NCBI GenBank assembly: GCA_964343305.1
Contig: CAYFJO010000098.1
Location: forward strand, 1-28,202
DNA: 28,202 nucleotides
Reading direction: 5' to 3'
DNA from: CAYFJO01 sp964343305
GTDB lineage: Bacteria > Planctomycetota > Planctomycetia > Pirellulales > Pirellulaceae
The translations under genes and the position numbers were made by a program. This document shows, piece by piece, positions 16,020-24,771 of this stretch. How positions within the stretch are numbered: position 1 is the stretch's first letter; every line of letters starts with the position of its first letter. The notes beneath the pieces are model-generated. The model did no database searches. It saw only the letters and a list, made by a program, of their open reading frames with translations, and was not told the DNA's origin.

Positions 16020-18221
16020 TCATTGCTTCCGCTTGCCGTAGACCGGTGGTTTCCAGTCTTTCGGAAGGCGACCTTGCGGCCGAACACCGTAGGCATCTTC
16101 GGGGATCGGGTGATCCTCTGCCTTTTGCAACGGCAGGTCGTCCGCAAGGTGTTTGATTCTGAAATCTTTGTACTGAATCGTCATCGCGGGACCGACGTGA
16201 ACCTGTACGGCGAGAACGCCTTCCAGAGCACGACCGTCTTCATCCAAGTCAATCAGGTCGGCCGTCGAATGACCATCGATCCAGTGTTGATGATGATTGC
16301 CGCGAACAAGCACGCGGAAGTCGTGCCACTCGTCGGGGGCAAACTCTTTCACCGACATTTTGCCGACCACCCAGGGTTGGCCATCGGTGTCGACAATCAC
16401 TTTTTCACCGGTGTGAGACAAAATGCGACGCCCCTTCTCCTCATACAACATTCCATTGTAGTTCGGGTTGTTTGCGACGACATCACACTGGTAACCCGTC
16501 ACAATGTCCAAACCCAGATCGGGTCGCGACGTGCCGCGATATTGAATGCCACTGTTTCCGCCCGCACTGACTTTCACTTTGACTCGCATGTCAAAGTTCC
16601 GGATTGTGGAATTTTTCCACGTGATGAATCGATTCATCTTGAGCGAACCGTCCGTCACACCGGTTAGCGCCCCGTCTTTGACCGACCAGTATTTCGTGTC
16701 ACCGGACCAACTTCTGAGCGACCTTCCGTCGAAGACTCGCACGAATCCCTCGGCATCCGGCCGGTTCGCGACCGCGGCGGAAGCCTTGGGATGCGGCACG
16801 GTCGAGGCACCAAAAGCTCCCTTCAGCGGAGCAAGCGGACCGCCAAGCTGCTTGACGCGCTCGGTCGTCCGCTCGCGCATCGCTTGCATAGTCTTTGCGT
16901 GATTGGGATCGTCGGCGAGATTAACCAATTCGTCGGGATCGGTCTTCAGGTCATGCAGAAACTCGCGATTGCCGTGGTCCACGTATCGAACGTATTTGAA
17001 CCGCTCGCTTCGCAGGCCTTCGAAAGCAGGGATGCGGCTGCGCACTGCAAAGTGTTCGTGAAAAGATTCGGTTCGCCAGTCATCCGGCACATCGGCGGAG
17101 ACGATCGACTGTAAACTGTGACCTTGATAACGCTGCGGCACTTCGATGTCAGCCCAATCCAGAAACGTTGCGGGCAAATCGAGATTAAGTGCGATGGCAC
17201 TCGTCACCTTGCCTTGTTGATCTTTCGGCGCGCGAGGGTCAGCAATGATCAGCGGCACGCGAAGCGACTCGTCATAGTGGGACCACTTTCCGGCCAGCCC
17301 TCGATTGCCCATGTAATAGCCGTTGTCAGCGGAGTAGACAATGATCGTGTTGTCTGCCAACCCGGCTTCTTCCAACGCCTTGATGAATCGACCGATCGCG
17401 CCGTCGATGCCGCTGACCATCCGGTAGTACGCGCGAATGTTCGTCTGATATTTTTCACTCGTATTCCAGCGCCAGAAGTAACGTTCGCGATTGATCGTCG
17501 TCTTCAAAAAGTCGGGCAACGCATCAAAGATTGCGGGGTCACCCAATCGTGGCGCGGGAATGTCGACGTCTTCGTACATTCCGTCAACAGCGCGCGGCCA
17601 GGGAAAATGACCGATGCCCGGCCGCCGATCCGAATCTTCGGCGTGGCACGCATTGAACCACATGTTCAGCGCAAACGGCTTGTCCTTCGGCTGCGATTTG
17701 ACGAACGCAACACCTCGATCCACGATCAACTCCGTCTCGTGCCGCAGACTGCCATCGGCTTGTTTCTTGTAGAACGGATTTCGTCCGATCGCTTCGAACT
17801 CGTCAAAGTGATCTTCGCGACGATAGCCGCGCGGCATCTTGGCGTGCCACTTGCCGAAGTATCCCGTACGGTAGCCGTTCTCGCGCAAAATATCGGAGTA
17901 CAAAGTCGACACGGCCTCAGGACGCGCCAAATCGCGACTGCCTGGCGTGCCATAACTTCGCCCAGTTAGTCCGCTCAGAATCGTCGTACGACTAACCCAG
18001 CAAATCGAGTGGCTGACAAATGCGTTTTCAAATCGCGTGCCTCGCTTTGCGAGTGCATCGATGTTTGGGGTCTGAATGATTTTGTTGCCATAACAAGCTA
18101 ACGTGCTGGTCGTCTGATCATCCGCGAAAAAGAACACAATATTCGGCTTGCCTGCATGGCACGGACGAATAACAAGAAGCGACAAAACGAGCAGGGGCAA
18201 AGAAATGAGTGATCGATTCAT
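16020..18221 (-). CDS. Sulfatase S1 fused to a C-terminal DUF1080 domain
   Basis: A 733-residue exported protein. After a signal peptide (1-23) comes an alkaline-phosphatase-type sulfatase domain (about 25-465) with metal-binding FADDQ (32-36), HSICWVSRTTILSG with Cys74 as the formylglycine precursor, YFGKWHAK, and the YSADNGYYMG segment. The motif is C-x-V-S-R rather than the usual C-x-P/A-S-R. A second domain at about 490-693 matches DUF1080 (EGFVRVFDGRSL...W, GGNSGIQYRG, EWHDFRV), a fold implicated in 3-keto-disaccharide hydrolysis or glycan binding. The ATG at 18221 overlaps the stop of S2 by ATGA and has no ribosome binding site, so coupled translation is likely. It is the last gene of the run. 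Confidence 0.93.
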   Translation of the reverse strand: MNRSLISLPLLVLSLLVIRPCHAGKPNIVFFFADDQTTSTLACYGNKIIQTPNIDALAKRGTRFENAFVSHSICWVSRTTILSGLTGRSYGTPGSRDLARPEAVSTLYSDILRENGYRTGYFGKWHAKMPRGYRREDHFDEFEAIGRNPFYKKQADGSLRHETELIVDRGVAFVKSQPKDKPFALNMWFNACHAEDSDRRPGIGHFPWPRAVDGMYEDVDIPAPRLGDPAIFDALPDFLKTTINRERYFWRWNTSEKYQTNIRAYYRMVSGIDGAIGRFIKALEEAGLADNTIIVYSADNGYYMGNRGLAGKWSHYDESLRVPLIIADPRAPKDQQGKVTSAIALNLDLPATFLDWADIEVPQRYQGHSLQSIVSADVPDDWRTESFHEHFAVRSRIPAFEGLRSERFKYVRYVDHGNREFLHDLKTDPDELVNLADDPNHAKTMQAMRERTTERVKQLGGPLAPLKGAFGASTVPHPKASAAVANRPDAEGFVRVFDGRSLRSWSGDTKYWSVKDGALTGVTDGSLKMNRFITWKNSTIRNFDMRVKVKVSAGGNSGIQYRGTSRPDLGLDIVTGYQCDVVANNPNYNGMLYEEKGRRILSHTGEKVIVDTDGQPWVVGKMSVKEFAPDEWHDFRVLVRGNHHQHWIDGHSTADLIDLDEDGRALEGVLAVQVHVGPAMTIQYKDFRIKHLADDLPLQKAEDHPIPEDAYGVRPQGRLPKDWKPPVYGKRKQ

Positions 18222-19714
18222 GGTTGGGTCGGTGTCTTTGTGGATTTGTTGAACGTTTTGATAACAGCAGATTCCGGAATCCATTTGGATTTGTCTCGCC
18301 ATCGTTTGATTTCCCAAGCTTTTTTTGCACTCTTCGCATGTGCTTCCGAGCGGCCGTCAAGCGGCCAATTGGGATCAGGTCGGTGGGCCTCGTTCAAGAT
18401 GTTCTGTGCCTGTTGCACAAGGTCCGTACGGGACTTGGCCAAGTTTTTCGATTCGGCCGGGTCCTTGGCCAGATCGTAGATCTCGATCGGTTTGTCGATG
18501 CCGTTGCGAACGGCTTTCCAGTTGCCAAATCGTGCGGCTTGAATTGGTTTTTTGCCGAGATGCAGTTCCCAGTAGAAATAGTCGCGCTTAGGTGCGTCGC
18601 CGCCTTTTAGATACTTCACCAGAGACTTGCCATCGGTTTCGTACTCTTTGGGCGGCGTCGCGCCGCTCAGTTCGACAAACGTTGGCACCAGATCCCAAAA
18701 CGCCCAGGGTTGATCGTCAACGCGACCTGCTGGAACTGTTCCTGGCCACCACGCGAACGCGGCCTGGCGAAGCGCACCCTCATACATGCCTCGCTTGAAC
18801 CCGCGCAAACCATTGCTCGCCTGCTCAAAAAGTTGTCCTAATTCAGACTGTGGACTGAATGACGAACCATTGTCGCCCGAAAAAATGATTAGTGTGTCTT
18901 TGGCGATGCCCAACTCGCGAAGCGTGTCGACCAGTTCACCCATGTCCGAATCGACACGTGTAACCTGCGCCGCGTAAGCCTTTTGCTGCTCAGTCCATGG
19001 CCTGTCGCGATAGACTCCGTAGTCGTCGATTTCATGCCGGCCATGAGGAAGTGTGATTGCATAGAAAAGCATGAATGGCTGATCGGCATGACCTCGCACC
19101 CATTTGATCATGTCGTTTTGTATCAATTCTTGCGCGTAAGTTTTGCCCACCTTCTGGCCGTCGTTGCCAGACAGCACAAAGGGCTGGTCGTCGTCGTACA
19201 AGTAGGTCGGAAAGTAGGAATGTGCGTGACGCTGGCAGTTGTAACCAAAGAAATGATCGACGCCCTGCTTCAGCGGACTGCCGCTGGAATCGAAGAAGCC
19301 CATTCCCCATTTGCCAAACGTGGCGGTCGCATAATTCGCGGACTTGGCGACTTCGGCGATCGTGACCGTTTTTGCAGGTAGCGGCAGTTGGCCCTCGGGC
19401 GGAACTTCGTAATTTCCACGTACCGGACAGTGGCCGGTATGCAAGCCTGTGAAAAACGAAGAACGACTTGGCGCGCAAACGCTTGTGCCGCAATACGCCT
19501 GAAGATACCGCGTTCCTTCGGCAGCCATCTGGTCGAGCCGAGGCGTTTTGATCAGCTTTTGGCCGTAGCATCCCAGGTCACCTTGCGCGATGTCGTCGCT
19601 GAGCACAAAAATGAAATTTGGCTTTCTGTTTTTTGACGCGTCGCCATAAACAGGGTAAGTGGCAAACAATGCAAGTGCGATCCAGTGGCAAAACAGAATT
19701 CGTGGCTTTGACAT
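18218..19714 (-). CDS. Sulfatase S2 (arylsulfatase A type)
   Basis: A 498-residue exported sulfatase. A signal peptide of about 24 residues ends near VYG; metal ligands are LSDD (38-41); the formylglycine motif CAPSR (80-84) is canonical, followed by SSFFTGLHTGH. TFGKWGMG, TLPHGRHEIDD and FSGDNGSSF fit the arylsulfatase A subgroup. The C-terminal segment IYDLAKDPAESKNLAKS is typical. It releases sulfate from sulfated sugars or esters in the periplasm after cysteine maturation by a formylglycine-generating enzyme (not in the window). AAAGGAG is close to the ATG. It is 15 bases after S3 and overlaps S1 by four bases. Confidence 0.95.
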   Translation of the reverse strand: MSKPRILFCHWIALALFATYPVYGDASKNRKPNFIFVLSDDIAQGDLGCYGQKLIKTPRLDQMAAEGTRYLQAYCGTSVCAPSRSSFFTGLHTGHCPVRGNYEVPPEGQLPLPAKTVTIAEVAKSANYATATFGKWGMGFFDSSGSPLKQGVDHFFGYNCQRHAHSYFPTYLYDDDQPFVLSGNDGQKVGKTYAQELIQNDMIKWVRGHADQPFMLFYAITLPHGRHEIDDYGVYRDRPWTEQQKAYAAQVTRVDSDMGELVDTLRELGIAKDTLIIFSGDNGSSFSPQSELGQLFEQASNGLRGFKRGMYEGALRQAAFAWWPGTVPAGRVDDQPWAFWDLVPTFVELSGATPPKEYETDGKSLVKYLKGGDAPKRDYFYWELHLGKKPIQAARFGNWKAVRNGIDKPIEIYDLAKDPAESKNLAKSRTDLVQQAQNILNEAHRPDPNWPLDGRSEAHAKSAKKAWEIKRWRDKSKWIPESAVIKTFNKSTKTPTQP

Positions 19715-19729
19715 AGTCTCCTTTCGATG

Positions 19730-21163
19730 CTATCGGCTCAATCGAGCTTGAAGTTGTGTGGTTAACTGCTTGACCAACGTCTCGTTCGACTGGGCGACGT
19801 TCTTGGTTTCTTTGGCGGCGGACGCGTGATCATACAACTCAGCGAAGCCGTCGTTGTGTAGGATCAGGCGGTGAGTTTCGGTGCGAATCGTTCGCGCCTT
19901 TCCCTGGTAGGCAATCGCCGGATGCCCGGGCGATGTCGGATCGTCCAGCAACGGACGCAGTGAGACTCCGTGAACGAATTCAGGCTTGCTTAGCCCCGTT
20001 AGGTCGCACAGCGTAGGAAATACATCCAGCGTTTCGACGATGGATTCTGTCGGCTCACCTGGCTTGCTGATGTCAGGATAAGAAACAATCAACGGTGATC
20101 GCAAAGATTCTTCAAACAGCGTGTGCTTGCCCCAGACCGAATGTTCGCCTAAATGCCAGCCGTGGTCGCCCCAAAGAACGACGGTCGTGTTCTCGGCTTC
20201 GCCGGTTTTCTTTAACTGCTCCATCACACGACCAACCTGTGCGTCCGCATAACTCACACAGGCGGCGTAGTGCTCGCGGACTTTCAAGGCGAATTCCGGG
20301 TCAGTGTTCGGATTGCGTTTCCAGCGGTTGTACTTCATGAACTCGCCTGATCCGTGCCAGGTCGTTCTTCCCGTTGGCTTTTCGGGATGGGGCGTCGCGG
20401 GAAGTTTCGCGTCCGCGTATGGCTTCAGATACTTTGCCGGAGCACCAAAAGGCAGGTGCGGCCGCAGGATTCCAACGGCTAGGAAGAACGGCTTCTCTTT
20501 GTCCGCCGCGAGTTGAACGAGTTGCCGCAACGCTTCGTCGATGGAAATGCCATCGGGATAAATCGAATCGGGGCCTTCGATTGCTTGCAACACGTCCATT
20601 TGCCCGGCGTTCACTCGGATCTCGCCATTCGCCAAACCATGCATCCAGCCGCGCGGATGTTGCCATGCACCGGCCGGCAACAAGTGCCGATCCCAAGAGT
20701 TCGGCATTTCTGGATTGTTGTCATCGTTCCAATCTTTTCCGCCGCGACCGCCAGGGTGATGTGAGACCTTGCCGATCGAAACAGTTGTGTAGCCGTGCTG
20801 ACGAAACCATGCGGGCATGCTGGGTGGCACCGACTTGGGATCGGCCTTCATCTTTGCCACCCGTTGAAACAATGCGCCATTGCTCGCGCCGCCATAGCGA
20901 CCCGTTAACAACGTGTTTCGCGAAGCGCCGCAAGTCGGTGCCTGCACATAGTGGCTGCGAAAGATCCTGCCCTTGGCCGCCAACCGATCGATGTTGGGCG
21001 AGTGGATGTAGGAGACACCAAAACACGCCAGTTCCGGTCGCAAGTCGTCGACGCAAATTAGCAGAACGTTGGGATGTTCAGCGGCCTTTGCCCGATCATG
21101 ATGCGACAATGTCAGGACGATGACGGAGAGTATCAACGGTATGTATTTCATTTGGTAAGTCAT
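19730..21163 (-). CDS. Sulfatase S3 (iduronate-2-sulfatase-like)
   Basis: A 477-residue exported sulfatase. Residues 1-28 form the signal peptide. CVDDLRPELACFG (37-49), SPNIDRLAAKGRIFRSHYVQ and PTCGASRNTLLTGR with Cys78 (C-G-A-S-R) match the iduronate-2-sulfatase-like group, as do the later GKVSHHPG, GILRPHLPFGAP and WGDHGWHLGEHSVWGKHTLFEESLRSPLI segments. The substrate is unknown; such enzymes are frequent in planctomycetes growing on algal sulfated glycans. The ATG at 21163 has AAGGA very close; the second ATG at 21151 is an alternative. The gene ends 15 bases before S2, so they are co-transcribed. Confidence 0.95.
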   Translation of the reverse strand: MTYQMKYIPLILSVIVLTLSHHDRAKAAEHPNVLLICVDDLRPELACFGVSYIHSPNIDRLAAKGRIFRSHYVQAPTCGASRNTLLTGRYGGASNGALFQRVAKMKADPKSVPPSMPAWFRQHGYTTVSIGKVSHHPGGRGGKDWNDDNNPEMPNSWDRHLLPAGAWQHPRGWMHGLANGEIRVNAGQMDVLQAIEGPDSIYPDGISIDEALRQLVQLAADKEKPFFLAVGILRPHLPFGAPAKYLKPYADAKLPATPHPEKPTGRTTWHGSGEFMKYNRWKRNPNTDPEFALKVREHYAACVSYADAQVGRVMEQLKKTGEAENTTVVLWGDHGWHLGEHSVWGKHTLFEESLRSPLIVSYPDISKPGEPTESIVETLDVFPTLCDLTGLSKPEFVHGVSLRPLLDDPTSPGHPAIAYQGKARTIRTETHRLILHNDGFAELYDHASAAKETKNVAQSNETLVKQLTTQLQARLSR

Positions 21164-21332
21164 TTTCCTTTTGTTTCACGCCAAGCCGGTAGGCGACCTC
21201 GCGTTTCTTGCTTCTAACCAGCCTCTAAGATACTTCACTCTCAAGTCGCGTGGTACGGAGTTGCCCACATTTCGGCACGCTTTTCCCGCAACAGCCCAGA
21301 AATAGCGGGCTCCATTTCCCGGATACCCTCGA
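21164..21332. other. Spacer between S4 and S3
   Basis: 169 bases with no gene. A weak 5-bp stem (AGCCC/GGGCT) lies near 21290-21315 and a 6-bp one (ACTCTC/GAGAGT) overlaps the S4 stop. No convincing promoter or terminator. An internal promoter for S3-S2-S1 could be here. Confidence 0.4.
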
Positions 21333-23603
21333 TTACTCTCTTGTGAGAGTTACAGCGGATTCGGAATAGTGAATGATAAAGCGAGCGCCATTCGTGGCGA
21401 CGACTTCGTTGCGTGGGTTAGCGAACGAGCCGGTGATTCGGTTCGCGGTCAGGACGGTGTACGAATTTCCTGGCACGGGTTCGAAGTCTTTCCCGGTAGC
21501 GACCGCGAGCATGCCGGCGAGTTTGGCATCGCCGGTGACCAGGACTGACGGCTTCTCATTGCTGTTGAGCGAGAGATTGAGCGTGGCGTCAGCAGCCTGA
21601 TGATAGTCGGCGCTGATATTGAGTCGCGGGTGTGGGGCCCCCGTGACGGCGACCGTGCCGTTGTTGTAGATGGTGGTGTCGATCGACCCCGTGCCGTTGA
21701 GCGTGGCGTAGGGATATATGTCGATCCAGCGGAGTGAGGATACGGTTCCGTTGTCAACGGTCAGGATCGCGTGGGAAGCAAGGCGAATTTCATTGCGCCC
21801 CGTGAGGTTGATCTTGGGACTGAGAATGAGCGACTGTGTGGCGTTTTCCGCAGCGTTCCCTCGGATTTCGAGGCCGAGGAATTCCAGATCGGCGTCTGCG
21901 CGGGCGATGTTGGCTTTGTCATCGGTGTTCTCGATGCGTGCGACCCATGACAGTTGGGGTGCGCCGTCGTCGGTCATGTAAGTGATGCCAGCGTTGGCGT
22001 ACTTGTAGTCGGACCAGTCGTCGGGATTGGATGTCGTGTCGCCGTCTTTGCCTGTCCAGTGGTGGTATGTGTTGGCAAAACCCTTCGGTTCTGTGACGCG
22101 TTCGCCAAGAAGCAGCGTTTCGAGTTCCCTAACGAGTTGCGGGTTGTCAACGGCGATATCGTTTGCTTCGGCCGGGTCGGAATCGAGATCGTAAAGTTTC
22201 AATGGCGATTTCTTCGAGCGGACCAGTTTGTGTTTGCCGCGGATGATGGACTGGCCATTGCTGGCTTCATGGATGATGAAATCGCGGCGGCGCTGGTGAC
22301 TGCTGCCAAGAAGCGTGGGAGCAATGGACACGCCGTCGATGCCGAGCGGACTGCGAACGCCCGCGAGTTCGCAGAACGTGGGCAGCAGATCGGTCACATC
22401 GACGACCGTGTTGCAATTGCCACCTGCCTTGAGTACCGAGTTGGACGTGATTTTCGCCGGCCAGCGCATGACGAGCGGGACACGGATGCCGCCTTCCTGG
22501 ATCCTGCCCTTCACGCCGCTAAGACCGCCGTTCGCGTCTAGCTCGACATTGTTTTTACCACCCGGGCCACCGTTGTCGGATTGGAATATTACGAGGGTGT
22601 TGTCGGCGATCGAGTCGGATGCATCGCCATCGTTGTTGGGGTCTTCGAGAGCGGCGAGGATATTGCCGAAGTGTGCGTCAATGCGAGTGACCATGGCCGC
22701 CCACTGCCGCGTTTGAGCGGAGAGTGATGCGTAGTGAGGATCGTTCGCGTATGCTTTGTTCCACTCGGGAAGTGCCGCGATTTCACCAAAGGGCGCGTGG
22801 GGAATTTGCACAGCGAGAAGGCCGAAGAAGGGCTGGCCAGTTTCGTTGTAGTTGTTGCCTTGGGCGCGGACGAAGTCGAGAGCGGCGAAAGCGTAGGAAT
22901 CATCGCAGTAGGCAGTCTTGGGATAGCCGGCGTGGTCTTGCAGCGCAGGTGCGCTTGGATAGTTCGCATTGGTCTTATAGCGGGCCATCGAGTTGGCGAT
23001 CAATTCAAGGCCACCCACGGCGCCGCGTGAAGCGGGAGCGCTCCAAAGCGTCGGCTGAAAGAACGTGTGAGCGCGGACGTGGTGGAGTTCGGCAAGCACG
23101 TACTTGTAGCCATGCGACGTGGGAAGAGTCTGGGCGTTATCAATAACGGGCTTGATCTGGTCTTTGGAACCACCGTATCCCCATTTGCCCCAGTAACCCG
23201 TGACGTATCCAGCAGCCGAAAGCGCGTCGCCCATCAGTACATCATCAGCTCGCATCGCTTTCTTTGCGTTGTCAGGATCGTTTCGATCGGCGAATGCATG
23301 TCCCTGGTGGAAACCCGATTGCTGAGAAGATCGAGCCGGCGAACAGACGTGGCAGCCATAGCCGCGAGTGAAATTGATGCCCCGCGCCGCGAGTCGATCG
23401 AGGTTGGGCGTGCGGACATACGGCAGGTTTCTGGCATTGCGTTCCGCCTGTCCATTGGGACCGATCGATCCCCAGCCCATGTCATCGACGTAGAAGTAAA
23501 GAATGTTAGGACGCTCGGCTTCCGCAGCAGCAAGATTTGTGCCGACGGTCGACGCAAGAATCAATGTGACAAACGCATGAAACGTAAACTGAGATTTGTG
23601 CAT
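21333..23603 (-). CDS. Sulfatase S4 with C-terminal beta-helix-like extension
   Basis: A 756-residue exported protein. After a signal peptide (1-27), the sulfatase domain (about 30-500) has FYVDDMGWG (37-45), the formylglycine motif CSPAR (87-91), GKWGYGG and FQSDNGGPGG. Residues from about 515 differ: HHWTGKDGDTTSNPDDWSDY, then short Asn/Gly/Thr-rich strands (LILSPKINLTGRNEIRL, ATLNGTGSIDTTIYNNGTVAV, GNSYTVLTANRITGSF), as in beta-helix passenger or PEP-associated repeat regions. The tail may bind glycan or hold the protein at the surface. There is no sorting signal at the C-terminus. Only a weak GGAC precedes the ATG. S3 follows after 169 bases. Confidence 0.93.
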   Translation of the reverse strand: MHKSQFTFHAFVTLILASTVGTNLAAAEAERPNILYFYVDDMGWGSIGPNGQAERNARNLPYVRTPNLDRLAARGINFTRGYGCHVCSPARSSQQSGFHQGHAFADRNDPDNAKKAMRADDVLMGDALSAAGYVTGYWGKWGYGGSKDQIKPVIDNAQTLPTSHGYKYVLAELHHVRAHTFFQPTLWSAPASRGAVGGLELIANSMARYKTNANYPSAPALQDHAGYPKTAYCDDSYAFAALDFVRAQGNNYNETGQPFFGLLAVQIPHAPFGEIAALPEWNKAYANDPHYASLSAQTRQWAAMVTRIDAHFGNILAALEDPNNDGDASDSIADNTLVIFQSDNGGPGGKNNVELDANGGLSGVKGRIQEGGIRVPLVMRWPAKITSNSVLKAGGNCNTVVDVTDLLPTFCELAGVRSPLGIDGVSIAPTLLGSSHQRRRDFIIHEASNGQSIIRGKHKLVRSKKSPLKLYDLDSDPAEANDIAVDNPQLVRELETLLLGERVTEPKGFANTYHHWTGKDGDTTSNPDDWSDYKYANAGITYMTDDGAPQLSWVARIENTDDKANIARADADLEFLGLEIRGNAAENATQSLILSPKINLTGRNEIRLASHAILTVDNGTVSSLRWIDIYPYATLNGTGSIDTTIYNNGTVAVTGAPHPRLNISADYHQAADATLNLSLNSNEKPSVLVTGDAKLAGMLAVATGKDFEPVPGNSYTVLTANRITGSFANPRNEVVATNGARFIIHYSESAVTLTRE

Positions 23604-23620
23604 GATTGTCCAGTGAAGTT

Positions 23621-23705
23621 AGCCGATGGCGCTAGCCGGCGCTAGCCACGGGCGTGGAATTGTTGATCCCTTGTCGTTGTTTTCCCGACGCTAGCGCGTT
23701 CGGCT
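23621..23705. repeat. Inverted GCTAGCGC repeat pair between DUF1080 gene and S4
   Basis: AGCCGATGGCGCTAGC (23621-23636) pairs with 23690-23705 in 14 of 16 positions, with a 53-base loop. Inside the left side GGCGCTAGCC is repeated exactly twice (23628-23647). The right arm overlaps the stop codon of the DUF1080 gene. A single similar copy is at 24793-24813. This resembles a REP-like dispersed element. Confidence 0.7.
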
Positions 23706-24751
23706 CACGGTTTGGAGTCGTCTTTCAAAACAGGTCGAAGGATGATGTTTCGATAACTGACGGCGGTGTGGTCTCCTTGCAGATAGAGCGGCCCAGGGAC
23801 CGTTTCATCAGCCCAAATCGCACCGTTGGTACAGCCAGCGATGGGTTGGTTGTCGATCACTTTCTTGTCGTTGAGGATCACTGTGGCGTGACGATCGACT
23901 AGCGTAATGTCGTACGTATTCCACTCGCCGCCGAGTTTGCCGGCGTTCTCCGTGGGCTTGATACGTCCGAAGATTGCGCCGACGCCTTGTAGGCCCTGCA
24001 TCTTGCTGTCGCGATCGAGCACTTGAGCTTCGTAAACACCGCGTAGGTAAATGCCACTGTTGCCGCCCGGCGGAACCTTGAATTCGATCTTCAAGTTGAA
24101 ATCCATGAACTTCTGCTTTGTGCGCAGATTCCCATAACGCGAATAGGGAGAAAAATCGAGCTTTTGGGTCGTGTTGACCAACTCGCCGTTGATCGCCTTC
24201 CAACCGTTGACCTGCTTTGGATTCGTCAGCATCCAGCCGTCGAGGTTGCGGCCATTGAACAGCTCGATCGGTGCGCCGAATTTCACTTTGCTTAGATCCG
24301 GTTTCGGCGGGATTGGCGGAATGCGTTTGCCCGTGAAAAGGACTCTCTCGATCTTGCCATCATCGAGCGGTCGGTGCATCACGAGTCGAATCACATCGCC
24401 GTCAACCGTCGCCGAATACTTGCAGGCAACTCGACGACCTGTCGGTGGACCACCGACAAACTCAGGATCGCCCACTTTCACGTTTCGCACAAAGCTGAGC
24501 GTGTCGCCATCGAGCGAGATCTCGGAGAGTTGTCGTCCTCCGCCGACGGTCCAGAGTTCGCCTTGCGGGTTGCCATCGGATGCCGACAGAGTCAACCAAC
24601 CCGTGTTGCCGTTGGGCACCACCAACGCCCAATTGCCCCAAAGGTTCCGAGCGGTCGAAGTCGATTTCTCGTCGGCGTTGAGGAGTGTTAATGCACCCGT
24701 TGCGAACAATGAACCGAACGCACAGCAGACTAGGGGAATCAGTCGAAACAT
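23705..24751 (-). CDS. Exported DUF1080 domain protein (3-keto-disaccharide hydrolase-like)
   Basis: A 348-residue protein with a signal peptide of about 26 residues. Residues 35-145 form a beta-rich module (GNWALVVPNGNTGWLTL...GELWTVGGG...). Residues 158-340 match DUF1080: APIELFNGRNLDGWML, WKAINGELVNTTQ, FNLKIEFKVPPGGNSGIYLRGVYEAQVLD, GEWNTYDITLVD and GPLYLQGDHTAVSYRNI. The domain has been linked to hydrolysis of 3-keto-glycosides and to glycan binding; activity here is inferred. It precedes S4 by about 100 bases on the same strand, so it may be the first gene of the sulfatase cluster. S1 carries a second copy of this domain. Confidence 0.93.
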   Translation of the reverse strand: MFRLIPLVCCAFGSLFATGALTLLNADEKSTSTARNLWGNWALVVPNGNTGWLTLSASDGNPQGELWTVGGGRQLSEISLDGDTLSFVRNVKVGDPEFVGGPPTGRRVACKYSATVDGDVIRLVMHRPLDDGKIERVLFTGKRIPPIPPKPDLSKVKFGAPIELFNGRNLDGWMLTNPKQVNGWKAINGELVNTTQKLDFSPYSRYGNLRTKQKFMDFNLKIEFKVPPGGNSGIYLRGVYEAQVLDRDSKMQGLQGVGAIFGRIKPTENAGKLGGEWNTYDITLVDRHATVILNDKKVIDNQPIAGCTNGAIWADETVPGPLYLQGDHTAVSYRNIILRPVLKDDSKP

Positions 24752-24771
24752 TGTTGAGTAAAAACCTTCGG

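Noticed and set aside
17118..17969. 283-codon plus-strand frame opposite sulfatase S1
   Set aside because: It is antisense to conserved sulfatase motifs; long open frames opposite GC-rich genes are common.
20374..21123. 249-codon plus-strand frame opposite sulfatase S3
   Set aside because: Arg/Ser/Cys-rich shadow of a well supported gene; no domain or start signal.
21336..21353. ACTCTC-TTGT-GAGAGT hairpin as a terminator of S4
   Set aside because: It lies inside the last codons of S4, has only six pairs and is not followed by a T-run.
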